Positions 38,536 to 48,618 of a stretch of DNA of 64,000 nt are shown here, in pieces. Position 1 is the first letter of the stretch. Each line of letters opens with the position of its first letter. The notes beneath the pieces are model-generated. The model did not search any database, was not told where the DNA came from, and was given only the letters and a program-made list of their open reading frames with translations. The position numbers and the translations under genes were made by a program. Source of the DNA: Pseudoalteromonas holothuriae (GTDB lineage: Bacteria > Pseudomonadota > Gammaproteobacteria > Enterobacterales > Alteromonadaceae); NCBI RefSeq assembly GCF_945859825.1, contig NZ_CAMAPC010000007.1, positions 62,001 through 126,000 on the forward strand, given 5' to 3'.

Positions 38536-41232
38536 TTAGTTTGCTGCAATTTTATCATGCTCAGCCGTCAATATAGCTTGCTCCATTGCATGTATCAACT
38601 CATCAATATGAGTCTGAATATCATTCTCGCGACCGTGCTCTTTAAGTAATCCATCTAAGCAAGTTGCTATGCTTTGTATTTCATTACATTCAAACATTCC
38701 CGCGGTCCCTTTAATAGCGTGAATTGACTTACCTAAGCCTTCCATATCATGGTATTTCATTTGATTTTGGATTTGAACTTTTTGCTCATATAAACCAGAT
38801 ATATATTGACTCTTGAGTTGTTCAAATTCGTCATTAGGAATATCAATATCATCCTCTACTAAGATATGTAGGTAATGACTAATCTTTTTACTAAATTCAT
38901 TTCTATCAATTGGTTTTGCTAAATGATCGGTAAAGCCAAGCTTTAAGTATCTATCAACTTCATGTTGCATAGTATTTGCGGTCAAAGCCAAAATGGGAGC
39001 TGTACACCCCGTTGCTTGAATAAAGTTAAGCGCTTGCTCTCCATCCATAACAGGCATCTGTATATCCATTAGAATCAAATCAAATTCATCTTCAAGCACC
39101 GCTTGAACAGCTAACTGCCCGTTCTCAACGGCAGTAACATTGAGCCCCATTCTCTCCAAAATACGCTGAATTAATTTACTATTATCACTATGGTCTTCAG
39201 CAAGTAATACGTCACCTTTAAGCTGTTCACTCGTATTCTGGGCAATAGTATCATCTGTACTTTTGCTCACTGATACATCATCAAAACTGTTAATCCACCT
39301 CGTTTTATCCGTTGTAAACAGCCCTAAAGTTAAAGTAAATATAGTGCCTGAACCAACCTCACTTGCGACAGATATGTCACCATTTAGTTTGTTTGCCAAA
39401 TTTTTTGATATATTTAACCCAAGACCAGTTCCCCCATATTTACGTGATGTGGAAGAATCGGCCTGATAAAATGCATTAAATAACTCTTTTTGCTCCGTTG
39501 ATGTCATGCCTATACCCGTATCAGTAACAGAGATTTTTAGCACATCTTCTGAACAAGATACAGCAATAGATATTTTACCAACTGAAGTAAATTTCAATGC
39601 ATTTGAAGTCAAGTTTAAGAGAATTTGCCTCAATCGAGTTGGATCAATAATAATGTAATCTGGCAATGGGAAATGATAATTTAGATCAAATTCAAGCCCC
39701 TTATCTCTAATTTGTTTCCCTAGTAAAGATTCAACATGTGCAATAGATTTAAACAAATCGGATTCCATCAATTCAATTTCAAGTCTATTTGCTTCTATTT
39801 TCGACATATCTAAAATATCATTTATCAGACCTAAAACATGTCTTGAGTTTTGTAAAATAACACTGATTGCATGATTTCTTTCTTGAGGTTTAATATCACC
39901 CAAAATTATGCCATCTGCATAACCAATAATAGAAGTCATTGGGGTTCTTATCTCATGACTCATATTCGCTAAAAATCGACTTTTCGATTCACTTGCATCC
40001 CTTAGTTGTGATGCTAATTGTTCAAGCTCATAAGTGCGTTTTAACACTTTTGTTTCAAGGTTTTTATTAAGCTCAATATTTTCTTCACTGGTTAAGCGAA
40101 ATTTATCAGCCACAGCGAATGCCAATAGCATTGCATCTAATGCAGTACCGACAAGACCAAGTAGATAGAGGTTTAAAGTTGATGGAGGTAAGATACCTAA
40201 ATTAGTCAAATTACCAATCATGTTAGGTACCATCATTGCGATATATGCCAACACAAAATATCTTGCAGGTTTAAAACCTTCTAGCATTCTCAAAAAGCCA
40301 ACATACATACCTAAGCACAATGCACTACCAGTCATAACCGTAGCCCAAAGAAAGCCGAATCCAGGAAATAAAATGCAAAATGGTAAACCCAAAGCAGAAA
40401 TAATACCAAGCCAAATAGAGGTAACTGAAAGGCCTGGATGTTCTTCTTTGAGTTTGAGTAAACTGTTATAAAAAAGAATGTTAGTTATTGGCGCTAAAGA
40501 AAATCCCAGCCAATGAAGGTGCGCAGAATAAAACCCAAATAATTGATCCGATATGTGGAAAAAATGACTCCAGCTAAATACCCATACTGCAGCAAATAGT
40601 GCAAAGTATAAATGTGTAGCATCTTTTGAACCAATATAAATCAATAAGTTATATAAGCCTAGTATAATGCCGACACTAAAACAAAGCGTCATTAATAAGT
40701 TTTCTTTAATAACTAGTTGGTTAAAGTCTTTAACTGGTTTGATCACCAACTTGGTAGGTGTATAAAAGAATTCACTCTCAAAAGCGGTAACCAAATAGTA
40801 TGTTTGATTGGGTTTAAGCTCGACGATATTCCCATAATGAAAAGCAAACTCATTAGGGTTTTTTCCTCCAGAGAAATAACGTTGCACTGCGCCATTCTCA
40901 CTGTAAATTCTAGTTTCAATACTATCTAGAACAGTGTTATACGGGTACAAAACCAGCTCTTCAAGACTAGATTTATTGGTTATTTGAGTTACGAGCCAAT
41001 AACGACCAGAAAATAGTGCCCTTGCGGACAATGGTTTCATATTATCGGCCCAACTACTGACTGACTGAAAATTATCAGGAAATCTTTCGTTTTCGGTCGA
41101 AATTAATAACCGAGCATGATCGTGTAAATTAACACCTTGTTTGTCCAGTGAATACTCAAAAACATCAGCAAAGCTGTAGTTTGAAAACACAAACACAGAA
41201 AGTATGATAATTTGTCGTATCATTGAACACAT
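38536..41232 (-). CDS. 7TMR-DISM hybrid sensor histidine kinase with REC and Hpt domains
   Basis: 898 residues. Order: signal/anchor, periplasmic 7TMR-DISMED2-type beta domain (about 40-160), seven transmembrane helices (about 180-385), coiled linker, HisKA with FLANMSHEIRTPMTSI (phospho-His near 426), HATPase (DTGIGMT, GGTGLGLNIS), receiver with phospho-Asp in LILMDIQMP (near 720) and C-terminal Hpt with IHAIKGTAG (near 837). The sensor half resembles proteins proposed to bind carbohydrates or other small ligands. It lacks a DNA-binding output and would pass phosphate to a regulator elsewhere. It follows the TonB receptor by 69 bases on the same strand. Confidence 0.92.
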   Translation of the reverse strand: MCSMIRQIIILSVFVFSNYSFADVFEYSLDKQGVNLHDHARLLISTENERFPDNFQSVSSWADNMKPLSARALFSGRYWLVTQITNKSSLEELVLYPYNTVLDSIETRIYSENGAVQRYFSGGKNPNEFAFHYGNIVELKPNQTYYLVTAFESEFFYTPTKLVIKPVKDFNQLVIKENLLMTLCFSVGIILGLYNLLIYIGSKDATHLYFALFAAVWVFSWSHFFHISDQLFGFYSAHLHWLGFSLAPITNILFYNSLLKLKEEHPGLSVTSIWLGIISALGLPFCILFPGFGFLWATVMTGSALCLGMYVGFLRMLEGFKPARYFVLAYIAMMVPNMIGNLTNLGILPPSTLNLYLLGLVGTALDAMLLAFAVADKFRLTSEENIELNKNLETKVLKRTYELEQLASQLRDASESKSRFLANMSHEIRTPMTSIIGYADGIILGDIKPQERNHAISVILQNSRHVLGLINDILDMSKIEANRLEIELMESDLFKSIAHVESLLGKQIRDKGLEFDLNYHFPLPDYIIIDPTRLRQILLNLTSNALKFTSVGKISIAVSCSEDVLKISVTDTGIGMTSTEQKELFNAFYQADSSTSRKYGGTGLGLNISKNLANKLNGDISVASEVGSGTIFTLTLGLFTTDKTRWINSFDDVSVSKSTDDTIAQNTSEQLKGDVLLAEDHSDNSKLIQRILERMGLNVTAVENGQLAVQAVLEDEFDLILMDIQMPVMDGEQALNFIQATGCTAPILALTANTMQHEVDRYLKLGFTDHLAKPIDRNEFSKKISHYLHILVEDDIDIPNDEFEQLKSQYISGLYEQKVQIQNQMKYHDMEGLGKSIHAIKGTAGMFECNEIQSIATCLDGLLKEHGRENDIQTHIDELIHAMEQAILTAEHDKIAAN

Positions 41233-41301
41233 ATAATACCTTGATTTTAATATGCTTAAATTAAAAGCACAGCTACACTTTTATCCGTTTCTCTTTTATC
41301 A

Positions 41302-43539
41302 TTAGAATCGATAACGAATATCGAGACCAACTCTTCGGCCTTCTCCTTTGAAGTCTTGCAGCATACCTAAAAAATTTCTTAAATCGAACTTCAAGTTACT
41401 ATATTCTTTATCAAATAAATTTTTTGCCCAAATATTGGCTTGCCATTGCCCCATATCAAGCAGTGAATTAAAACGCCACAATGCATAACCGTCTTGCTTC
41501 GCATAATCATTTTGCAACTGATCAAAGTAATACTCTGATTGATAATCTACACCTAACGTTGTAGTAAGCGTTCCAAATTCGATGTACTGAGCGAAAGAAA
41601 CCTGAGCATTAACGTTAAATTTTGACGTAAATGGTAAGCGGTTATCAGTCAGCGACACGCCAACTGGGTCTACAAACTCTTCAAATTCAGCGTGAGGAAT
41701 ATAGCCAAGGCCAACCTGTACGTCGATGTGTTTGTTGATATCATAATATAAGTCTGATTCAGCACCATATATTTTAGATGCACCAACATTCTCCAATAAC
41801 TGTAAAGGCACGACTCCAGGAGTTTCTGATGGCTGGTTCATAAAGACCTGCTGATCCTGATAATCATAATAAAATAACGCAGAGTTTAACCTTACCCTAC
41901 TATCTGAGAAGGTTAGTTTTGCGCCAATTTCATGGGCGTTTAAACTTTCGGTTCCATAATCTGCTTGTTTAGCCTGCTCGGCGCTCGATAATAGACCACC
42001 ATTGTAGCCGCCACTTTTAGTACCATTAGCAAAACTATAATAAAGTAATTTATTTTTATCTAATTGATGATTAAGCGCAAAACGACCTGACCAACCACTA
42101 TCATCATTATCACCATCTAGGTCATAAAAAGGTAACATAGCACCATTCAAGTCACTAGGGTCTACGACGGCATTAATACGAGCAACAGAGTCATAATCTA
42201 CTGACTCATCACTATATCTTAAACCAAATGTGACGGTTGTATCAGTGCGCCATTGCCATTCATATTGTGCAAATATGGCCAGTACTTTGTTTCGTATTAT
42301 ATTGTCATAAAAAAAAGTCACCGAATTTGCACCGTTGACCGTACCTCGAAGATCCCTAAGAATATCATTATAATTATCCTGATAGAGTCGTTCTTCTAAC
42401 TGAAATATGCCAGATGTTAAGTAACCATTTGCGTATTCACTTTGATAACGAACTTCGTTATTTAACAGCTCAGCTTTAAGGCCTAAGTTTCCCTCACATG
42501 TATTAACCGGAGAGCCATCGCAATTAAATGCATGTTCTCTGTCCAATCGACTAAAGGCGTTTATCCACACAAGCTGTGCCTTGTCATTAAGTTGATACTC
42601 TACCTCTGCCGTCCAGCCTTTGCCAATACTATGATGGGGTGAATCATTATTAACATTTACAGCCCAAAAATCGTCACTGCCATCATTAAAACCAAAGTTA
42701 TCTACACAGCGACCAGTCATAGCTTCGTTTGGGGTACATACAGCCCCCGTATTTGGGTTTTTAACACCAATATTACCAACAGGTTGAACAATACCACTCC
42801 AGTGGCTGTAATTTGCTTTTAAGTAAACACTTAGCTCATCCCACTGCGCAAAATAACTTAATCTAAGGTCTGATTGCTCCATATGCGCTTCGGGAGCTGT
42901 AGGGTGCAGATTATATGAAGTGTAATCGTATTTCACATGATTAACTGCAAACCGTAAAGCCGATTCATTATTAATACTGGCATTATAAAAACCTTGCACT
43001 TTTTGCCTATCATCACTACCAATCCCAACTTTTACTTCGCCATATGTACCTGCATCAGGACGTTTACTTCTTATTAACACCGCACCACCGGTGCTATTTC
43101 GACCAAATAGCGTACCTTGAGGGCCCTTTAGTATTTCTACTTGCTCAATATCGAAAAAATTCACTAATTGATTATTGGCCGAACCAACGGAAGCACCATC
43201 AACATACATTGCCACCGGTGAAGTATTGGCAGTGTTGTAATCAAGTAACCCAACGCCTCGGATATTTATTGCAGGTGGAGTACCTTCTGCCGCATTTTGG
43301 CTTATCTTCATATTAGTGACAAAGGCACCCAACTCAGTGGTATCTTTAACAGCAGAGCGGCTTATATTCGCCCCACTAATTGGTGTGACTGCAATGCTTA
43401 CTTCATCAAGTGACTGGGCTCTTTTTTGCGCATAGACTTCTATTATTTCAATGGCTTGATCATCTGATGCAATAACAGGCTGAGACAAAGCCCCGAATAC
43501 TGCAATATATACAAGGGTTAGTGAGAGGGTCTGTTTCAT
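41302..43539 (-). CDS. TonB-dependent receptor
   Basis: 745 residues: signal peptide (LVYIAVFGALSQPVIA), then EVYAQKRAQSLDEVSIAVTP, the start typical of the large class of receptors for diverse carbon sources, plug (GTPPAINIRGVGLLDYNT, VEILKGPQGTLFGRNSTGGAV) and an outer-membrane barrel ending VGLDIRYRF with a terminal Phe. No substrate signature is present and no Fur or Zur box was seen. It sits between a kinase and three enzyme genes in one direction, so its ligand is probably the substrate or product of those enzymes. Confidence 0.9.
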   Translation of the reverse strand: MKQTLSLTLVYIAVFGALSQPVIASDDQAIEIIEVYAQKRAQSLDEVSIAVTPISGANISRSAVKDTTELGAFVTNMKISQNAAEGTPPAINIRGVGLLDYNTANTSPVAMYVDGASVGSANNQLVNFFDIEQVEILKGPQGTLFGRNSTGGAVLIRSKRPDAGTYGEVKVGIGSDDRQKVQGFYNASINNESALRFAVNHVKYDYTSYNLHPTAPEAHMEQSDLRLSYFAQWDELSVYLKANYSHWSGIVQPVGNIGVKNPNTGAVCTPNEAMTGRCVDNFGFNDGSDDFWAVNVNNDSPHHSIGKGWTAEVEYQLNDKAQLVWINAFSRLDREHAFNCDGSPVNTCEGNLGLKAELLNNEVRYQSEYANGYLTSGIFQLEERLYQDNYNDILRDLRGTVNGANSVTFFYDNIIRNKVLAIFAQYEWQWRTDTTVTFGLRYSDESVDYDSVARINAVVDPSDLNGAMLPFYDLDGDNDDSGWSGRFALNHQLDKNKLLYYSFANGTKSGGYNGGLLSSAEQAKQADYGTESLNAHEIGAKLTFSDSRVRLNSALFYYDYQDQQVFMNQPSETPGVVPLQLLENVGASKIYGAESDLYYDINKHIDVQVGLGYIPHAEFEEFVDPVGVSLTDNRLPFTSKFNVNAQVSFAQYIEFGTLTTTLGVDYQSEYYFDQLQNDYAKQDGYALWRFNSLLDMGQWQANIWAKNLFDKEYSNLKFDLRNFLGMLQDFKGEGRRVGLDIRYRF

Positions 43540-43637
43540 ATCCTTACTCTTTTATTACATTTCATTAAGTTAGTGAAAAAAGTATAGCTCATTAGCAGAT
43601 CCTCCACCAAAATTCTAAGGGGTACAAACTTAATTCT

Positions 43638-45881
43638 CTATGCACCATCTGGCTCAAAACCATCTTCACCACTGATACTTGCAGGAATACCACATATTGC
43701 ACGAGAAGTTTGCATTCCAGCCATAACTGCCGCTTCAACACACCCTGCGTTAACACCTGTTTGAATCCAGTCACCGGTCAAATATAAATTGGTAAATATA
43801 CTGCCACCCGTTGATAATCTATACTGACTACTACCAGTAACAGACAGTACATAACGCTCACTCGGGTCTACGTTTACACGCCAATATTGACTATCAAAAC
43901 GCTGTTCATCCATATTATTTCCTGGTGCAAATAACACTGACCAATCAAACTGTTGTTGATCATAAGCACTTGGCCATAACGATTGCATTTCGGTCTGCAG
44001 TTTATTTAGAGCATTAGCTTTAACTTGCGCTTTTTGCTCAATCGGAAAGTTATGATCAGTACGAGGGGGATAATCAGCGCAACCAAATGCACTGCAAAAA
44101 TAAGCAATGTTTTTTGGTCCATTACTCGGCCAATCTTCAACATGAATCAAATTTGACATCGCTGCCCAAGTATCAAACGGCTGTGAGAACCCACTTAAAA
44201 TAGGTCGCTCTTCACTTGGCGGAGAATAGTTAAACCCAAGCTGCTCGTCAGTTTTATTTAACCATACCTGAAACGCTTGAGTTGCTACGGTTTTTACTTT
44301 TTTAGCTTGATCGTTGAGTTTATTATCAAGCTGCAAGAGTTCAGGGCATAGATGAACTAATGAGGCCACAGAAATACCAAATATTACCTTGTCAAAGTCA
44401 ACGCCTCTTTGTAATGACTTTGTAGGTAAAGGCTGACCGAAGGTATTTTGATACACGCTTGGCCAATCAGACCAAAATGACTCTAGATTAATATTATGCT
44501 GCTTAATTTCATTCGCTTGCTCAGGTACGACTTGATCTAATAATGGACTACTTGGCCAACATGGTAACCCTTTAACAAATACAAATGGTTGGTACGATCC
44601 ATCTTTTAACGTTACCTGCTGAGTAATGTTGATTTGTTCCACAACATGCTTACCATTTTGGTCAACACTAGGGAGCAAAGAATCAACTTCGCTAAAAAAC
44701 TCAAATTTAACTCCCCTGCTTTTTAACAACTCATATATAGGTGCAAAAATCACATCTCCCATGCCAGCTTGCATTTTCCACATGACGCCGCCACGATAGC
44801 AAAGCATTAAACGAAGCATCGCGAGTGTTGCAACTCCAGCCTCTACATCACCTTCTTCAAAATTACCGTCGACGAAGCCAAAAACTAGATCATAAAAACC
44901 TCTAACAGGGGCTGACTCAACAGTGTACTCTTTATTAGCACCATTTTTTTTAAGCCATGCTTTAAAGTCTATGTTATTAATTGAACCAAAACCTTTAGCA
45001 AATACTCTGTCTTTTATCAGACCTATCAATACAGCTATACCAAGATCTGCACAGATATATGCACGGCGAATATTGGGATTATCATCTAATAACTCGACAG
45101 CTTCGCTATTTAGCCAGCGCTTCAATTTACGCACTAAATACCATACAACTAAACGGTCTTTTGCATTACTTAAATCTTTATCGGCTGATCTTAAGTTAAC
45201 GAGCCTTTGTAACTGTTGGCTAAGTATTGAAGGCGTAGACCAAATCTCCCTCAGCTCATCATGTGTGCTTTGAAAAAAATCTTCCACTTCATCTTCAACA
45301 TCATCAAAAGCTTGACTTACCTGTGATGCTAAATGTTGAAGTAAACTTCTATCTCTTCGTTTTGTTGTCTGAAGCTTGGTTATTTTATTATGTTTAGAAA
45401 CTTCTTCTTCTAAAGTTCCAATAAACTTTCTAAGCCAAGCAACAGCCATTTCAATTAGCTGCCAAAAGTGTAAATCTAACGTTGCATCGGCTGGGTTTCC
45501 ATCAAGCACAGGGAAATCTATTGGCCAAGTTTCCCATGCATTATCTATATATTCTTGAAGCACCACAAAGCTGTGAGGTTTAAACGCATCTTCCCATGAA
45601 CTAAGTGGCATATTACTTGGCCGATTTAAATTATTATACACATTTTCAATGGCACGAAATGAGTTTACATAAGAACCAAACCAAACATGTAGCCCATGCT
45701 CTTCAATTCGCTCACCTATTTGTGAATTTCTACCGCTGGCTCCTTTACCACCCAATCGCCAGCCTAATTGATAAATAGTAATATCGTATTTTTGCTGCCA
45801 ATTCTGTTGATCTGTTAAATAAACAGCAGCAGTCATTGCAGATACACCACCACCAAGTATCGCTATTTTTTCTTGACTCAT
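43638..45881 (-). CDS. Large FAD/NAD(P)-binding oxidoreductase (amine oxidase / phytoene desaturase-like)
   Basis: About 747 residues from the ATG at 45881, which has AAGGA nine bases before it; the frame is open to a GTG at 45908. An N-terminal dinucleotide-binding motif (KIAILGGGVSAMTAAVYL) and the conserved QLGWRLGGKGASGRN patch match flavin amine-oxidase/phytoene-desaturase folds. The FAD C-terminal motif is NLYLTGDWIQTGVNAGCVEA. It is much longer than phytoene desaturase or HpnE (about 420-500), with an inserted helical region near residues 150-300. The substrate is unknown. Confidence 0.75.
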   Translation of the reverse strand: MSQEKIAILGGGVSAMTAAVYLTDQQNWQQKYDITIYQLGWRLGGKGASGRNSQIGERIEEHGLHVWFGSYVNSFRAIENVYNNLNRPSNMPLSSWEDAFKPHSFVVLQEYIDNAWETWPIDFPVLDGNPADATLDLHFWQLIEMAVAWLRKFIGTLEEEVSKHNKITKLQTTKRRDRSLLQHLASQVSQAFDDVEDEVEDFFQSTHDELREIWSTPSILSQQLQRLVNLRSADKDLSNAKDRLVVWYLVRKLKRWLNSEAVELLDDNPNIRRAYICADLGIAVLIGLIKDRVFAKGFGSINNIDFKAWLKKNGANKEYTVESAPVRGFYDLVFGFVDGNFEEGDVEAGVATLAMLRLMLCYRGGVMWKMQAGMGDVIFAPIYELLKSRGVKFEFFSEVDSLLPSVDQNGKHVVEQINITQQVTLKDGSYQPFVFVKGLPCWPSSPLLDQVVPEQANEIKQHNINLESFWSDWPSVYQNTFGQPLPTKSLQRGVDFDKVIFGISVASLVHLCPELLQLDNKLNDQAKKVKTVATQAFQVWLNKTDEQLGFNYSPPSEERPILSGFSQPFDTWAAMSNLIHVEDWPSNGPKNIAYFCSAFGCADYPPRTDHNFPIEQKAQVKANALNKLQTEMQSLWPSAYDQQQFDWSVLFAPGNNMDEQRFDSQYWRVNVDPSERYVLSVTGSSQYRLSTGGSIFTNLYLTGDWIQTGVNAGCVEAAVMAGMQTSRAICGIPASISGEDGFEPDGA

Positions 45882-45904
45882 AACCCAATTCCTTGTAGTT
45901 AAGC

Positions 45905-46861
45905 TCACGCACCACTTACAATTTCGTAGGCACCGTCTTGATCAAAGTTCATGCAAACATAGTAAGGGAGTTTTGCTATATGCTCACCAATATCAATCCC
46001 AAACATATCATTAAGCGGAAAAGCGTCTAAACGATTTATAATCACCTTAAATTCATCCTTCATAAAGCCCATTTTATGTATCTGCTTTATTTCTGATGGT
46101 GAATGAACAACCGCTTTGTAAACCGCATTTTCAGCAAAACCATCTGGAAATTGTTTAAACAAAATTTGATCCATTTGAGGGTGGGTAAAGCCAGATAAAA
46201 ATTGTTTTAATAACTCAGCACTAATATTAATTTCATCACAACTAGAGTGAAGAAGATCAGCAACTTCATGTCCTATTTCAAACAGTTCTTCAAACCAGTT
46301 ATCACCATCTGAAAACCTATCTATTGTTAACAGATCATGCCACGCCATTTTTGTATCTGGGGAAAATGGATTAAAAGTCTCTAAGCTCACCGAAAAATGA
46401 TCAGCTTGCTTGTATGAACTAGGCATTTCATAGCGGCACTGGTACTTGTTGTAACCCCATGTCTCTCGGCCATTTACGAGCGCGTTAATATTATTTACTG
46501 TAATAAAAGCTGGATACCAATAAAGGTGCGTCATTTTCAGTGTTGTATTATCAATTTGAGCAATCGGTAACCAAATAATAATATCCGTTTCTTGCATCCA
46601 GCCATAACTTCTAAAAGGCTCAACCTTCGATGCTATATTTTCGATATCTGTAAAAGTAAGTAAGCAATACGATGACAGAGCTTTAAAACTAAACTCACTA
46701 TTTGAAACACTATTGAGTGTCTGATCAACATAACTTTGAATACAAACATATGTGCCTTTGATAAAAAATCCATACATCATTGCGTTAATCATTCTACAAG
46801 GGGGTTTTGCTATTGGGTTACCAAAAAAGTGTTGGTACTTCCCATATTGCTCTTCGCTCAT
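45905..46861 (-). CDS. Acetoacetate decarboxylase-family protein
   Basis: 318 residues, with AAGGAAG upstream of the ATG. The acetoacetate decarboxylase core is visible as YPAFITVNNINALVNGRETW then GYNKYQCRYEMP. In true acetoacetate decarboxylase the equivalent is GRELSAYPKKLG, where the first lysine forms the Schiff base and the second tunes its pKa; here the second is Tyr. The reaction may therefore differ, as in the aldolase/dehydratase relatives of this fold. It lies between the small hydrolase and the FAD oxidoreductase with 23-base gaps. Confidence 0.75.
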   Translation of the reverse strand: MSEEQYGKYQHFFGNPIAKPPCRMINAMMYGFFIKGTYVCIQSYVDQTLNSVSNSEFSFKALSSYCLLTFTDIENIASKVEPFRSYGWMQETDIIIWLPIAQIDNTTLKMTHLYWYPAFITVNNINALVNGRETWGYNKYQCRYEMPSSYKQADHFSVSLETFNPFSPDTKMAWHDLLTIDRFSDGDNWFEELFEIGHEVADLLHSSCDEINISAELLKQFLSGFTHPQMDQILFKQFPDGFAENAVYKAVVHSPSEIKQIHKMGFMKDEFKVIINRLDAFPLNDMFGIDIGEHIAKLPYYVCMNFDQDGAYEIVSGA

Positions 46862-46884
46862 CGTATCTTCCTTAGTGTTTACAG

Positions 46885-47478
46885 TTAATCCACTTCAATC
46901 TGCTCCTGATCAAGCGTCTGTTGAAGTGTCACAATTTGTTGCTCACAAAAATGAGTATAGTGAAGGTATGCATATTTGTTGAACTGATTCGACAAAGCAT
47001 TCATAAACCCATGGTTATATCTAGTACGGGTACAATTAACCCAGGACATTTTCTTGAGTGTATTAATAACGGGTGTTAATTCAAAATGTGATTCTTGATG
47101 AGGAAATAACAAATCAACGAAGCATTTGGGTTGTACATGAAGGTAGTTTCTTATTTGACCGGGGTAAAAACCAATTAGCTTGTTAGGTAACGTATGCGGC
47201 ATGTTTGCAATAGCGCGCCATGCAGCGACAGCGCCGGCACTAAAAGCAATGATCAAATCTGGTTGGTGGGTGCCAATCGCTTTTTCAACTTTAGCCATGT
47301 AGCCATCATGGCCGATTGTATTTTTAAATTGCTCATAAATCTCACCTTCAGTTTTTTGCCTAACTGATTGCTTAACTCGATAAGGAGAGCAAATCACAAC
47401 CTCATCACTGAGTTCATTCGCAAAGGCGTCTAAATTGGCCGTATGTCCAAAAATATCACTGATAATTAGCGTTACCAT
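46885..47478 (-). CDS. Small alpha/beta hydrolase (dienelactone hydrolase-like)
   Basis: 197 residues from the ATG at 47478, which has AGGA nine bases upstream; the ATG at 47487 lies inside that ribosome binding site. The nucleophile elbow is IIAFSAGAVAAW (serine, not the cysteine of classical dienelactone hydrolases), preceded by an oxyanion-type ISDIFGH and followed by the likely catalytic histidine in TRYNHGFMN. It is compact and lacks a signal, so likely cytosolic. First gene of a five-gene co-directional set. Confidence 0.65.
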   Translation of the reverse strand: MVTLIISDIFGHTANLDAFANELSDEVVICSPYRVKQSVRQKTEGEIYEQFKNTIGHDGYMAKVEKAIGTHQPDLIIAFSAGAVAAWRAIANMPHTLPNKLIGFYPGQIRNYLHVQPKCFVDLLFPHQESHFELTPVINTLKKMSWVNCTRTRYNHGFMNALSNQFNKYAYLHYTHFCEQQIVTLQQTLDQEQIEVD

Positions 47479-47534
47479 AATTTCCATCCTTTTTATAAGT
47501 GGTAGTGCTCATACTATGTAGGCCAACCCTTTAT

Positions 47535-47572
47535 TATATCAATTGGTTACTATGCAGTATATCAACTGTTAC
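47535..47572. promoter_or_regulatory. Direct repeat in the divergent promoter of the five-gene cluster
   Basis: TATATCAATTGGTTAC at 47535 and TATATCAACTGTTAC at 47558 are two near-identical boxes 23 bases apart, close to two helical turns. They lie between the small hydrolase gene and the binding-protein gene and may bind a regulator. No assignment. Confidence 0.4.
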
Positions 47573-47762
47573 ATACCTAACCGTAGTGCATTTCCATTGG
47601 CAATGAGGTTTGTAGGCTGAACCTGCTTATGGGGTTGACTGTTTAAATCTAGCAGGCGGACTTAATTTGTAAAATATAAAAGAGTGATTATTTACATTCT
47701 AACAAGCTCTAATTTTTATGAGTTTGCTACACTTAGACCTAAGTGAACAGTCAGGTAAACTA

Positions 47763-48617
47763 ATGCTGCGAATTTGTATTCCCTTTATTCTCCTATGGTC
47801 CAGTGGTATCAGCGCAAAAACTATCACGTGGATTTATATCGACTTTGCACCGTATTATATATTAGAAGGTGCAAAAAAAGGTTTAGGTAGAGATGAGCGC
47901 GTAATTAGCCTACTAAAAAGAGTCATGCCTACCTACAAGTTTGAGTTTGTAACCTTGCCAGCAAGCAGAGCGATTCATGAGCTTTCAAGCCCTAACAATG
48001 CTTACTGTATGGTATCGCTATTTAAGACGGCAAAAAGAGCAAAACACATTAGCTACACTCTTGAAAGCTCGACTATTGGATTATCACCTTCAATTGCAGT
48101 GAGGCGCCACACGTTAAAAAGGCTAGGTTTGGAACCGGGGCAACAGGTCTCAATTCGTGACTTAATGAGTCGCCACCAACTTATGCTTGGCGTATCTGCC
48201 AACCGCTCTTTTGGAACTACACTTGATAATATTATCAATTCAGTCTCTTCAGACCTACTCGTCTCTCGCCCGGGCAAAGATCCACTCATTGGGTTAACGG
48301 GTATGTTATTAAAAAATCGCGTTGATTTAGTCTTGGGTTACCCTAGCGAGCATTATCACTTGAAGCAGTTGTTAGACGATAACTATCGCTTAACCCAATT
48401 AACCATCAAAGAAACACAGGGTATTTCAAGGGGGTATGTTGGTTGTACCAAAACCCCCAAAACAAAGCTGGCAATTGCAGATTTGAACATCGCTTTAAAA
48501 GCCATAAAATCTCAACGCCGATTTAGCGATACCATGTTATATTGGCTACCCACTGAATTGCAGCCTACATTAACAAGCAAACTCACGCATATTGATTTAA
48601 CAGCCCCTGAGGGATAA
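47763..48617 (+). CDS. Periplasmic solute-binding-like protein (SBP_bac_3-type)
   Basis: 284 residues from the ATG at 47763, which gives a proper signal peptide (MLRICIPFILLWSSGISA) and has CAGG seven bases upstream; the frame is open to 47718. The mature part (ITWIYIDFAPYYI, CMVSLFKTAKRAKHISYT) looks like the small extracellular solute-binding-protein-3 relatives found singly in Alteromonadales, often of unknown role. No permease or ATPase is adjacent. It is convergent with ccoG, one base apart. Confidence 0.7.
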   Translation: MLRICIPFILLWSSGISAKTITWIYIDFAPYYILEGAKKGLGRDERVISLLKRVMPTYKFEFVTLPASRAIHELSSPNNAYCMVSLFKTAKRAKHISYTLESSTIGLSPSIAVRRHTLKRLGLEPGQQVSIRDLMSRHQLMLGVSANRSFGTTLDNIINSVSSDLLVSRPGKDPLIGLTGMLLKNRVDLVLGYPSEHYHLKQLLDDNYRLTQLTIKETQGISRGYVGCTKTPKTKLAIADLNIALKAIKSQRRFSDTMLYWLPTELQPTLTSKLTHIDLTAPEG

Positions 48618-48618
48618 A

